This document shows positions 15,001 through 26,188 of a stretch of DNA of 64,000 nucleotides, piece after piece. The notes under the pieces are model-generated. The model made no database searches. It saw only the letters and a program-made list of their open reading frames with translations, and was not told the origin of the DNA. A program made the translations under genes and the position numbers. Every line of letters begins with the position of its first letter. Position 1 is the stretch's first letter. Origin of the DNA: Bathymodiolus brooksi (Eukaryota > Mollusca > Bivalvia > Mytilida > Modiolidae); NCBI GenBank assembly GCA_963680875.1, contig OY804589.1, positions 22,723,462 through 22,787,461 of the forward strand. The letters are read 5' to 3'.

Positions 15001-17196
15001 GAACTCACAGGGTGGCGGGTTAGTATAGTATGGAGAACTCACAGGGTGGCGGGTTGGTATAGTATGGATAACTCACAGGGTGGCGGGTTAGTATAGTATG
15101 GAGAGCTCACAGGGTGGCGGGTTGGTATAGTATGGAGAACTCACAGGGTGGCGGGTTAGTATAGTATGGAGAACTCACAGGGTGGCGGGTTAGTATAGTA
15201 TGGAGAACTCACAGGGTGGCGGGTTGGTATAGTATGGAGACCTCACAGGGTGGCGGGCTAGTATAGTATGGAGAACTGACAGGGTGGTGGGTTAGTATAG
15301 TATTTAGAACTCACAGGGTGGCGGGTTAGTATAGTATGGAGAACTGACAGGGTGGCGGGTTAATATAGTATAGAGAGCTCACAGGGTGGCGGGTTGGTAT
15401 AGTATGGAGAACTCACAGAGTGGCGGGTTAGTATAGTATGGAGAGCTCACAGGGTGGCGGGTTAGAATAGTATGGAGAACTGACATGGTGGCGGGTTAGT
15501 ATAGTATGGAGAACTCACAGGGTGCCGGGTTAGTATAGTATGGAGAACTCACACGGTGCTGGGTTAGTATAGTGTGGAAAACTCACAGGGTGGCGGGTTA
15601 GTATAGCATGGAGAACTCACAGGGTGGCGGGTTAGAATAGTATGGAGAACTGACAGGGTGGCGGGTTAGTATAGTATGGAGAACTCACAGGGTGTCGGGT
15701 TAGTATAGTATGAAGAACTCACAGGGTGGCGGGTTAGTATAGTATGGAGAACTCACACGGTGGTGCGTTAGTATAGTATGGAGAACTCACACGGTGTCGG
15801 GTTAGTATAGTATGGAGAACTCACAGGGTGGCGGGTTAGAATAGTATGGAGAACTGACAGGGTGGCGGGTTAATATAGTATGGAGAACTCACAGGGTGGC
15901 GGGTTAGTATAGTATGGAGAACTCACAGGGTGGCGGGTTAGACTAGTGTGGAGAACTCACAGGGTGGCGGGTTAGTATAGTATGAAGAGGTCACAGGGTG
16001 GCGGGTTAGTATAGTATGGAGAACTGTCAGGGTGGCGGGTTAGTATTGTATGGAGAACTCACAGGGTGGCGGGTTAGTATAGTATGGAGAACTCACAGGG
16101 TGACGGGCTAGTATATTATGGAGAACTCACAGGGTGGCGGGTTAGTAAAGTATGAAGAGGTCACAGGGTGGCGGGTTAGAATAGTATGGAGAACTCACAG
16201 TGTGGCGGGTTAGTAGAGTATGGAGAACTCACAGGGTGGTGGGTTAGTATAGTAAGGAGAACTCACAGGGTGTCGGGTTAGTATAGTATGGAGAACTCAC
16301 AGGGTTGCGGGTTAGTATAGTATGGAGAGCTCACAGGGTGGCGGGTTAGAATAGTATGGAGAACTCACAGGGTGGCGGGCTAGTATAGTATGGAGAACTC
16401 AGAGGGTGTCGGGTTAGTATAGTATGGAGAACTCACAGGGTGGTGGGTTAGTATAGTATGGAGAACTCACAGGGTGTCGTGTTAGTATAGTATGGAGAAC
16501 TCACAGGGTGGCGGGTTGGTATAGTATGGAGAACTCACAGTGTGGCGGGCTAGTATAGTATGGAGAACTCACAGGGTGGCGGGTTAGTATAGTATGGAGA
16601 ACTCACAGGGTGGCGGGTTAGTATAGTATGGAGAACTCACAGGGTGGCGGGTTGGTATAGTATGGATAACTCACAGGGTGGCGGGTTAGTATAGTATGGA
16701 GAGCTCACAGGGTGGCGGGTTGGTATAGTATGGAGAACTGACAGGGTGGCGGGTTAGTATAGTATGGAGAACTGACAGGGTGGCGGGTTAGTATTGTATG
16801 GAGAACTCACAGGGTGGCGGGTTGGTATAGTATGGAGAACTTACAGGGTGGCGGTTTAGTATAGTATGGAGAACTCACAGGGTGACGGGTTGGTATAGTA
16901 TGGAGAACTCACAGGGTGGCGGGTTAGTATAGTATGGAGAACTCACAGGGTGTCGGGTTAGCATAGTATGGAGAACTCACAGGGCGGCGGGTTAGTATAG
17001 TATGGAGAACTGACAGGGTGACGGGTTAGAATAGTATGGAGAACTCACAGGGCGGCGGGTTAGTATAGTATGGAGAACTGACAGGGTGGCGGGTTAGAAT
17101 AGTATGGAGAACTGACAGGGTGGCGGGTTAGTATTGTATGGAGAACTCACAGGGTGGCGGGTTGATATAGTATGGAGAACTTACAGGGTGGCGGGT
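1..17196. repeat. 34-bp satellite array, about 500 copies
   Basis: The sequence is an uninterrupted head-to-tail array of a 34-bp unit that begins GTATGGAGAACTCACAGG and ends GGCGGGTTAGTATA. Copies differ mainly at a few positions: CTCACA/CTGACA, GGCGGG/GTCGGG/GGTGGG, TTAGTATAG/TTAGAATAG. Length changes are very rare; one 33-bp unit is near 3920. The unit is about half G+C, clearly richer than the AT-rich flank after 17.4 kb. Because 34 is not a multiple of three and the unit carries stop codons, no long reading frame survives on either strand. The array runs off the left edge of the window, so its true size is unknown. A structural or heterochromatic role is possible but nothing here proves one. 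Confidence 0.98.
9900..14700. repeat. Higher-order duplication inside the 34-bp satellite
   Basis: Rare variant units recur in the same order at offsets that are exact multiples of 34. A block near 10009-10860 repeats at +2720 bp (80 units). The block near 10950-11650 repeats at +2788 bp (82 units), and the block with the GAAGAGGTCACAGG variant repeats at +442 bp (13 units). This is the signature of unequal exchange or amplification of multi-unit blocks. Confidence 0.85.
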
Positions 17197-17420
17197 TAGT
17201 ATTTACCTAATTATCCTTAAATGTCTTCATTTGTTTGATAAGACACCATGAACTTTCTATAGTATGGCTGCCCTACAGGATGGCAGGGAATTATAGTATG
17301 TAGAACCCATAGGATGGCGCGTTGATATAGTATGGAGAACTCACAGGGTGGCGGGTTATTATCATATTTACCAAATTATACTCAAACAACTCCATTAGTT
17401 TGACAAAACACCACTAACAT
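17197..17420. repeat. Satellite edge with interleaved 57-bp repeat
   Basis: The regular array stops at about 17196. A segment containing ATTTACCTAATTATCCTTAA (17203 on) is followed by about 100 bp of strongly diverged satellite units. A related segment containing ATTTACCAAATTATACTCAA then appears (17357 on), ending in a similar GACAAAACACCACTAAC. The edge is therefore a decayed mosaic of 34-bp units and a roughly 57-bp sequence present twice. 17421-17699 is AT-rich with nothing recognisable. Confidence 0.7.
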
Positions 17421-17699
17421 TACTGTCTTATCACAAATCTCTGCATGCTGTAATAACTTAAACTAAAATCTTGACTTCCAGTAAAAGCTCAAGGTCTTTT
17501 TCAAGTATTTTATGTTGCTGTTGTACCTAATTTTTAATGACCTTGAATATTTAACGTTATTTGAAGACGTACTCTGTACTATAATACCATTAAGATAAAT
17601 ATTATAAACAAAATGTTAAATGTACTATTATAACTGAGATATATTAAGTACGTACCACTCGATCTCGTTTTACACATTAATGAATAAATTAGAACACCA

Positions 17700-17880
17700 C
17701 GAGCACCTGGGATTACCATAGTATTTTGATGGGGTCAGTTTTGCTCTTCATTCCAGTTGTTTGTGTTTTTACGTTTTATTTAGTTTTTTTTTCCTGTTTC
17801 ACACGTGTCCAATGTTGCCAGTGTTTCTGTATCGTTCATTCTTGACTGCCCCTTCTGTTTACTGTAGCGTTTATTAAAAA
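17700..17880 (+). mobile_element. Old copy of dispersed family B
   Basis: This is a diverged copy of the family whose better copies lie at 36662-37020 and 54398-54645. Shared blocks include GAGCACCTG near the left end, CAATGTTGCCAGTGTTTCTG, and CGTTTATT at the right end. It carries no recognisable coding capacity and looks old from its divergence. Confidence 0.5.
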
Positions 17881-18106
17881 AATACAGATTACTCAAACGG
17901 CTTTTCATTCCAGCAGATATGTTGCATTTTTTATTTTGCTAAATCGAACAATCCCAATGGCACGCCAAGCAACATCGGGTATTATCTTGTTATTTAACCC
18001 AATTAAACAACACCCCATGGCACACCATACAAGCTTTTTCTTTGGCTAATTAACCATCTCTCTGATCACACTCAGTGAAAGCAGCTTTTTACTTATTACT
18101 TTTTTG

Positions 18107-18463
18107 AAGGGATATTAAAGCTCGTTTTAACATATATTTTTTCCACTCGTGACGAAGGTTGTTTCTTTTCAATTTAATTGTAAAAGCAATCCAAAAATAC
18201 TTTGCACGCCCATATAATCCCTAATATCGTTAAAATATCACTTAAAAGGGTCGAAATGAATTTTTGTCCAGGAAGAAAAAATTCAATTATTGGAAAAATC
18301 CCGAGAAAACCGCAAGATATGACAGAATTATCAACGAATTATGTCACTTTTACAAAGTTTCATTGATAAAAACGGGTTAATGTTTTATAAATATCATTTA
18401 TTGAACCAATTGCAAGTTTCCATGAGATACAAAAAATTACCAAAATGAGCTTTAATATCCCTT
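18107..18463. mobile_element. 357-bp MITE-like element
   Basis: The ends are inverted copies of AAGGGATATTAAAGCTC, perfect over 17 bp and extending through one mismatch into TTTT. The interior is AT-rich with no reading frame of note. This is the architecture of a non-autonomous DNA transposon. I could not settle the target-site duplication, so the superfamily is left open. Confidence 0.7.
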
Positions 18464-18524
18464 TAACAATGACCACAAATATATTCACTTTGTTTGTGTT
18501 GCTCAGTCTATTGTTATCTACGTA

Positions 18525-18642
18525 GTGTTATGTAGATCAGCGTCGTCCTGTATTTATTTTGGCCCTTGCATTTTCTCTCCTTCTTCGATTTACGGGTTCT
18601 GATTAGCCCTTTGGCATCCCCAAACTTTTCTTATGTTGAATG
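18525..18642 (+). mobile_element. Decayed 3' end of retroelement family A
   Basis: The stretch shares TTCTTCGATTTACGGGTTCT, GATTAGCCCTTTGGCATC and the AAACTTTTCTT end with the better family A copies at 47050-47256 and 51656-51953. Only the last 120 bp or so remain. Confidence 0.55.
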
Positions 18643-19610
18643 AGAAGATATAAATGAAGGTCCGTTTTTTTAGTATTTTTCAGCAGAATGTATCTGGGAT
18701 TTCTTGATGTAAAAAAAGGAAGGCGCGCTTGCAATACCGATGACCAAAATATCATGGGATGTTTAAAGTCTTGCCGTGAAATGCCAGGCTATTGAAAAAA
18801 ACCTACTCTAAACATAGCTCCGTCATCCCCGGGAAATTCAATATTGATAGGTCATGCATCAAATCCTCAATAGAGGTATTAACATACAACTAAATCCATC
18901 ACATATGGGCTCAAAATAATCCTTATATATTTAACTTCAATTATCAATGTTAATTATTCATTCCATTCAGTATTTTCCACAATACAACAAAGCGAAAGGA
19001 AATGTTTTCTTTAAAAGGGACTACTTTTTATGTTCTAAACTCTGATTGGTGAATTAGTGGTTTGACACCTGTTAGAGGTATCGATTTTAATTCCTTCTCC
19101 TTTTTTTTCTATTAGATTTTGGAAATGTTCCGAAAATGTTGTATTGTTTTTTTTTTAATTATATTTCATTGAAATTGTTTTCTTGAATATTATCATAGAA
19201 TACATTGTATAAGAAAAACGTCTGATAGTGTACTTTTAAAATCACACTTGTTCTTAAACTTTAATGTGTTTTCTTGTCTATTTTGTGCTTTGGTTATAAA
19301 CATATGATAACAGACAGTAAATATTATGTAACACTATCATATATAATCTTGCAGTGCTATTTTAACTGTTATCTCAGTACGTTGTAGATCAATGAACGCA
19401 CATCTTTGTGGTATAACAGCTGGAGTTATCTTTCTTGGTTTTTTTTGTGTTTATTAAATTCATTGTTTAAGGTATGCTTACATCTAACGCATAAATTTTG
19501 TGGTGTATTTGTTAACTATATTTTATAGACAGTAAAGGTCAAAGATAAATTAATATCTACTGTCAATCTAATTATGTTATTTATAAGTTTGCGGTTTAAC
19601 AAAAAAAAAA
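18643..19610. other. AT-rich intergenic stretch, nothing recognised
   Basis: There are homopolymer runs and scattered short frames but no coding signal, tandem array or strong inverted repeat that I can see. Confidence 0.6.
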
Positions 19611-19611
19611 C

Positions 19612-19850
19612 GTGACCGTATGGTAGTTGGATTTACAACTACCTGTGCAATCAGTGCCTGTCACCACTAAAGTTGTAAGCTCGAATCCCGTTCATGACGA
19701 TGTGTACTCAAAACAAAATTATGTGATAAAGTTTGGCAATGCCTTGTTGCAAGTTGATGGTTTTCTCCGGGTAGCTCAATCAATTAAACTGACCACCACG
19801 ATTTAGCTGAAATATTGTCCAAAATGACATGAAACACCATAACACGTTTG
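19612..19850 (+). mobile_element. tRNA-derived SINE, head type 1
   Basis: It begins CGTGACCGTATGGTAGTTGG, continues through a tRNA-like stretch with a B-box-like AAGCTCGAATCCCG, and then a body with GATAAAGTTTGGCAATGCC and GGTTTTCTCCGGGTA. It ends in the shared tail CACGATTTAGCTGAAATATT. Related copies lie at 39893-40143, 46501-46750, 49024-49270 and 52541-52785. Confidence 0.8.
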
Positions 19851-19927
19851 GCGTCAGGTAACTTTTATTTCCTCTTTCCTCTTGTACCTCCACATGACAG
19901 TTAAATATATTGACCAATCTGTTTGGT

Positions 19928-20042
19928 TTTGGTTTTATGATGTTTTAACACCACTTTCAGCAATATTCGGTTGTATCGGGGCGGTCAGTTGTATTGGTGG
20001 AGGAAACAGGAGTACTCAGAGAAAACCGGAGATATAGTATAA
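19928..20042 (-). mobile_element. SINE tail fragment (type 1)
   Basis: This is the reverse complement of the SINE body and tail. It reads ACCACTTTCAGCAATATTC, then GGGGCGGTCAGTTGTATTGG, then GGAGGAAACAGGAGTACTC. The tRNA-like head is missing, as expected for a 5'-truncated copy. Confidence 0.75.
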
Positions 20043-20096
20043 TCGATCATGACTTCCATTATTCTTATTAACAGAACTAAGATAGTGTTGAAATCA

Positions 20097-20290
<194 letters not shown>

Positions 20291-21149
20291 ATTATATTTC
20301 AGTAAATTATTATTTTATTTTGTTCGCTTTTTTCCCGAAATTCAGGTACTTTAAAATGTTGGAATGAAGTTCATCAGTATTGCAGTGTGAGTAACAAAGC
20401 ATCATGTACAATGTACACCTTTTATGAACATGCATAGGCTACACCAAGGTACATGCCGATATGGCTTGTAAACGTCTGTTGTATTTCTTAATATGGTCAT
20501 AATAAAACTCTTTTCTTGCGACTTACAGATAATACTTTTATTTTACATATACTCGTCAACTAAATCTATACTTCTAACAGGTAATACCACCCGCGCTGTA
20601 CTAGTTAAGCTTCAATGTTTGCACCATCCAAGTTTTATAAGTCAGTGCCGTCATTAGGTTAACGTTAAGATACAAGCGTCTTTGTGATTCAAACGCACAT
20701 GTAACCACTAATGGAACAGTAGCGCCACCAAAGGGGAGAAGCGGTGAATGATCCCTATTAACATGTTTATTTTCTTTATCGTAATAAAAATATAATACCA
20801 TTTTTCTTTGTACAACTGTTTTTTGTTTTTAAAAGATTGAAAATATATGATATAAGAAGTCAGATCATACCTTTCACCCTTTTCAGTATATAAACAACAT
20901 AGACATATTACTTACACATCTAAAATTATTGGAATAATGCATAAGAATAGAATTTAAATTTGATTGAAAAAGGAATAAAATACGCGAAAATGCAATCCTT
21001 AGACTGGTGAAGTGAACAATAAGTTTTGCTATTTTCAGTATATGGGTGCTAACTCGTCTTTTAGCTTAATATGCATTTATGTAAATTATTCCTGCTAATA
21101 TGGTATTGTTATGTAATAAGTGAAGATTTTAATCTGATCCAGAATCATT
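20291..21149. other. AT-rich intergenic stretch, nothing recognised
   Basis: Short frames on the minus strand here have no recognisable domain or splice context. Confidence 0.55.
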
Positions 21150-21240
21150 TTTGGTTGGTTGGTTAAATGGTGTTTAACGCGACTTTCAACAATATTTGTA
21201 AATCGAACTATCTTACGATCACGGTCACAACGGCCCCCGG
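21150..21240 (-). mobile_element. SINE remnant with internal deletion
   Basis: The tail (GGTGTTTAACGCGACTTTCA, CAATATTTGTAAATCGAACT) is joined directly to the head end (CTTACGATCACGGTCACAAC), so the middle of the element is missing. Confidence 0.65.
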
Positions 21241-22011
21241 TACAGAATCAAACGATTGGTGCAAGTAATTATTGTAATATAAATAACTGAAAGACAACAG
21301 AAAAAAGTTTTAGAATTCATGGATATATATTCAGAGAGCTTTATACAGTATTGGGATTTTGATTTTAAACATATTTTATTCATAAATAAATGAAATGGAT
21401 TGGATAGCAGGCAATAGCCTATATAAATCCTCTCCATACACAAGGCAACAGCAACAATCAACAATGCATGCAGTTAATATTTACAATACACAATATAGAA
21501 TTTCATACTCAAAGGGAAATAACTCGAGTATACAATAGCAGTCAGAAATCTCATATATTCAGTTATTGATAATTAATTAACATTGATTAGATTTTATTGA
21601 CAATTTGGCTGATATGAGATCTACTAATTTGTTAATGTTTTTAAATACACTTAGTTGCTATCTAAAAGTGTTACCAGTGTACGATGTTGCTAGATTTATT
21701 ACTTCTCAAATCTAAATACTTAATTCATTTCAGAATGTTTTTATTAACATGCAGTAGTTAATCATAGTGTAAATATGAGATTTATCACATTATATATACA
21801 TGTATATATTGATAAAACAAAATAAATTATAAATAGAATATCAATAAGTTAATTTAATTTAGTCATGTGAGAGGTATAGTACCGATATTTGCAATCATCG
21901 TCCATCATATGTGAGAATACTGTTATAGTTTAAAATGTTTAAAAATTTGAAAATTTATATTACTATATTATTATCAAATCGTTTGCTCCGCTTAATCATA
22001 TAGTATTAACG
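21241..22011. other. AT-rich intergenic stretch, nothing recognised
   Basis: No array, palindrome or coding signal is visible apart from short AT runs. Confidence 0.55.
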
Positions 22012-22142
22012 TATGGCCTTTTTCATATTGGCCCTGTTACATACCCGAGGTATTAATAATGGCCGAGGATGGCCATTACAGCCGTCCGAGGCCATTATTA
22101 ATAACAAGGGCATGTAAAAGGACCAATATGAAAAAGGTCATA
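22012..22142. mobile_element. 131-bp palindromic foldback element
   Basis: Arms 22012-22064 and 22090-22142 are imperfect inverted copies; each contains CTTTTTCATATTGG and ATTAATAATGGCC. The centre carries nested GGCC motifs. The structure would fold into one long hairpin and fits a foldback or MITE-type element. There is no coding capacity. Confidence 0.75.
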
Positions 22143-22676
22143 TATTGATACTTTTATTAACCAACTTTAACAGAGAATACAGTGTAGGTATGTCATGATG
22201 TTTTTTATCCCAATTTACTATTATGGATCTACAGTATGAAAATTTGGTTGGGGATAATCATATTTGTATTTTTCCCTAAAATGTGATATTATAACTGAAC
22301 TTAACATAAGCAACATAGCAACAGCAAGTGAGACGTTTGTAAGGGAATGTGATGAGTGATGTAGCGTTGCAATGCGCAAGTGTGAAGTGTGGAGTTATCG
22401 ACTATTATATTGTTTGAAGAAGTTGTGGATTAACGAATGTCATTTGAAAATAATGACAAAGTCGATGTTTTGATGCACTTTATATATGCAGTCTGACAAA
22501 AATATTAACCAAGAGTACTTTACAGAAACATTCCATGTCATTTTTTGAGTGTCAGTGAAAATGATCGAATTGAGATAGAAAAATAATTATCTCAGCGAGA
22601 CAGGTCATTGAAGGTACAATGTAAGGGAATATGAAGAGAGGTTGAAAATAGTGAAATCAGATGAAATTTTGTTAAA
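22143..22676. other. AT-rich stretch; intron if the exon at 22683 is real
   Basis: No exon or repeat is recognised. If the minus-strand exon next door is genuine, this is the beginning of its first intron. Confidence 0.4.
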
Positions 22677-22682
22677 ACATAC
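22677..22682 (-). promoter_or_regulatory. Candidate 5' splice donor
   Basis: On the minus strand the sequence is TTG followed by GTATGT, a strong match to the animal donor consensus. It lies in frame just before the stop codon that would otherwise end the candidate exon. Confidence 0.4.
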
Positions 22683-23100
22683 CAAGATAAAATTTTGTCA
22701 ACAGTCCGTCTAACTCCGGAAATGGTATGTCTTCAATAATTCTCATCTCCCCATTAGATAAGGCCCACTCATAGAACATTTCCAAGTCTGATTTTGTTTT
22801 GGTACAGGTGTTTTTATTCCTATTGTCCTTGATAAAATGTTCTGTGTCCTCCAATGTTACGACTTTATGTCTATCCTGTCGCACACCTTCATCAATCGAT
22901 GTATCTACATTATCCGGATCAACATAGTTTTGTGTTTGAGCTACCGGTATGCCTGTGACATCAACAGGATCAATGCAATCAAGCGTGGGCACCACCTCAA
23001 GTACTGCTTCATTTCCGGCCAGATCACTGGTTAATGCCAATAGTTCCTCCCGATTACTCAATTGTTCGTGTCTGTCAATGTCATCGACGAGAATGTCCAT
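22683..23100 (-). CDS. Candidate first exon, Crypton-derived (DUF3504/QRICH1-like) protein
   Basis: The frame opens with ATG at 23100 in a good start context (A at -3, G at +4) and encodes an acidic N-terminus of about 90 residues. A short conserved-looking block follows: NKNTCTKTKSDLEMFYEWAL, then roughly EDIPFPELDGLLTKFYL. That block resembles the start of the recombinase-like domain (DUF3504) found in QRICH1/ZMYM-type proteins and in many mollusc proteins, a domain known to derive from Crypton tyrosine recombinases. The open frame meets a stop at 22672. Just before it, a GTATGT splice donor follows the G at 22683, leaving a phase-1 exon end after the codons for KFYL. The frame stays open upstream to about 23190, where the truncated LINE ends. 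The catalytic part is not in the window. The assignment comes from remembered family patterns, not a search, and it could also be a transposon-borne fragment. Confidence 0.45.
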
Positions 23101-24643
23101 TATTTCCTCTCCGTTTTTAGCGTATTTGTCCGATTTTCGCTTCAGACTGCTCCATGGTAGTCTAAAATTTCCCCCGATATTTGTTATCGTAGATTATAAT
23201 CTTGAATATTTTCTCTGTATGGTTGGATCATGTCATACATATAGTCCAGAGTTAAACCATATATTATTTTATAGAGTAAAATCAACTTTTGTTTCTCTCT
23301 TCTTTTATAAAGTGGTTCCCAGCCAAGTTCACTATATAATTTAGATCTGGATGAATTTACTCTCAACCCTGTAATTATCCTGCCTGCCTCAACCTGAACA
23401 CTTTCCAATAGATTAGCTTCATTTGGGTACAATTGTCCCAAATTACATTTCCATATTCTAGCATAGGTCGGATAAATGACAAATATAAATTAATCAATAC
23501 ATTTCTGTCAACTTGATATTTGAGCATTCTAAGAATTTTCAGTCTGTCACATGCTTTCTTATATATTTTACTTACATAATCACCCCATTTACAATTACTT
23601 TGGAGATCCAGACCCAGATGACAGTGAGTATTAACATCTGTCACTCTGTTGTCCATATTCCCAAAGTAAACTGAATGGTTATTTATATTTCGTCTAGTAA
23701 ATAAAACTGATTCAGTTTTATTAGGATTAAATTAAATAGTCCAGTTTTGTAACCAGTTATGAATATGAGACAAGTCTGTCGAAAGCATATCTGCAGCTTG
23801 TATATAATTTTGTTCATCGACTATTACATACAAAGATGTATCATCGGCAAAGAGTTTGATATTACAATCAAGATCATCAACAATATCGTTTATGTATATA
23901 AGGAACAGGAAAGGTCCCAACACTGACCCTTGGGGAACCCCAGCATCAATTCCCTCCAACTCAGATGAGAATCCATCTAAGACCACTTTTTGTTTCCTAT
24001 CATCTAAATAATCTGTAACCCAACTTAGTAAATTTCCATCAATACCAATTTTGCGTAATTTGTATAAAAGTCATGTATGCCAAACCCTATCGAATGCTTT
24101 AGAAATATCCCAAAATATAAACCCTATGTCTTTGCCAATATCGAGGTTACTGATAATAGTGTTGTAAATATATACAAGTTGATTTACTGTAGAATCTTTT
24201 GGTTGGAATCCTGACTGGTGTTCTGTAATAATATGATGCTCTAATACATAGTTATGCAAATGTTTCACAATTATTTTTTCCATCATCTTACACAGAACAC
24301 AAGTAAGGGCAATAGGTCGAAAGTTTGTAATGTCGGATGCAGTCCCTTTATTTTGTACACAGGGGTTACGTGTGAGCGTTTCCAAATATATGGAAGTTGT
24401 CCACATTGCTATGTCTGATTAAATAATAATGGAATGGGGGAAACAAGTCACTGAGAAACACTGCGTAAAATCTTGGGTTCAACACCATCGGGGCCACTTG
24501 GTTTGAAATTATTCAGTATTTCTAATTGGTCTTTTACTTCTTGTTCAGTAATCAATAATGCAGGATAAATATTGTCACGGGCAAAGTCTTCATTCAGGAG
24601 ATTTGGTTCATTTTCAATATTTGAAATATCAGCAAAGTACTTA

Positions 24644-24929
24644 GGGAACGACCATTTAACTTGAAGGAGGGGGGGGGGGGGTATATTTTTTTTCTAAAAA
24701 AATATTCTGATTCCCAATGTTGCTGAAAAACATATTCTGATTTTGGTGGAGGAAAAAATAAATAATCTGATTCAGAGTTTTAGTCATATAACCTAATGTT
24801 AAATTCTGGAAAAAAAATTCGCGCTTTGCGCGACAAAAAAAAAATATTCTAACTCGTGTGTTGTCCGAAAAAAAATTCTGAACGAAGCAAAAAACCATAA
24901 CCCCCACTTCAAGTTAAATGGTCGGTCCC
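24644..24929. mobile_element. 286-bp Harbinger-like MITE inside the LINE
   Basis: The ends are 23-bp inverted repeats with one mismatch, starting GGGAACGACCATTTAAC on the left. A TTA flanks each side (24641-24643 and 24930-24932), the TWA-type duplication typical of PIF/Harbinger elements. Inside the left end is a long G-run, and the interior is rich in A/T runs. Removing the element and one TTA restores the LINE frame as DIYNKYFADIS, so the insertion postdates the LINE. The frame that runs across the element is not a real gene. Confidence 0.85.
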
Positions 24930-26137
24930 TTATTATAAATATCACATTTCTCTGAGGGATGAATTATTATTCTACCTTCATGTTTTATAGGGGGTGAAAC
25001 TTTATTACACTTGTCTAGTCTACAAACTGATTTGGCAATTCTCCACCATTTGTCTGGTGGGATACTTTTGTCTATTAATTGAGAAGTAAGTTTATTTTTA
25101 TATTCTGTTTTGGCTTCTCTTACCAGTCTTATTACGTCATTTCGCAAATGTATATATTGTGACCAATGATCTGGGTTGTTGGTAGACTTAGCTCTATAAT
25201 GAATGCGATTTCTCTTTCGAATTGCCTTCCTTGTAGAGCTATTCATAAACGGTTTATCATCTGGTCTAATAACTACAGTTTTTGTAGGTATGTGTTTATC
25301 ACACGCCTCATTTAAAATAGAAAGGAAATTAGAGTGGTTCTCATTGACAGTTTTGTTTTCAAAGAGAATACTCCAATTCTTGCCTTCCATTTCATGGATA
25401 ATAGAATTATAATCAGCCTGATCATATTTTCTAATTGCGCGTTTATAACACTGCTCTTTACTCGTTTTGATATTAATGTCTACACTGACTGGGCAGTGGA
25501 CACTGCAAAAGTTCGGGGAAACTTTAATATCAAGTATAAGATTTGGTCTGTTTGTAATAAATAAATCGATACATGTAGCTGATGTATGGGTAACACGTGT
25601 TGGCTCCCACACAACATTCTCCAAGTTTAGACGTGTGCGAATGTCTTCAAGGTGCCCACACTGATTATCATACATATCAATGTTTAAATCATCTCCAAGT
25701 ATTACAGGAATATTCAAATCCAATATAGGCTGGATATTGTTTTCCAATTTCCGCCAATGTGACACATCTGAATGTGTGGTCCTATAAATAACTTCAACCA
25801 TCGCTTTTAAATTATTTATGATAACTTCTAACCAAAGGATTTCAATTTCACTAGTGTGAAATTCAGGCTTTTCACATATATATATATTAGGTTTGGCGAA
25901 AATTGCCACTCCGCCACCATGGCGGTTCCTGTCAACACGTATTGGGTTTTGGAAACCCCTTAATTGGATATCCTCATTGTGAATATCCTGACTTAAACGT
26001 GTTTCTGATACAAGTATGATATCATTATTTGACATTTCTAATTCAATCAAGTCAATTTTTGGTAATAAACTGCATGCATTAATATGTGCAATTTTTAGTG
26101 AACCATTTTTCAAATAAGGTTGGCCCGAAACAATATT

Positions 26138-26188
26138 TGGACCAGGGTTTAATTCAATATATCCTATTAATAGAATGTAGTTCAATAC
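26138..26188 (-). other. Decayed 2A-like ribosome-skipping motif
   Basis: Just upstream of the endonuclease domain the frame reads VLNYILLIGYIELNPGP, with the skipping point expected between the last Gly and Pro. The 2A consensus is D(V/I)ExNPGP; here the Asp is Tyr while IELNPGP and the leucine-rich lead are kept. 2A-like sequences are known at this position in some APE-type non-LTR elements of invertebrates. With the Asp changed, efficient skipping is unlikely, which fits the rest of the copy being dead. Confidence 0.8.

Noticed and set aside
1..17196. A CRISPR-like array, because of regular repeats
   Set aside because: Units are contiguous with no unique spacers, and the window is from an animal genome.
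1..17196. Telomere-type repeats, because of GGGTTAG
   Set aside because: GGGTTAG occurs once per 34-bp unit and not as a tandem hexamer.
24656..24907. An 83-codon frame inside the LINE
   Set aside because: It lies entirely in the inserted MITE.
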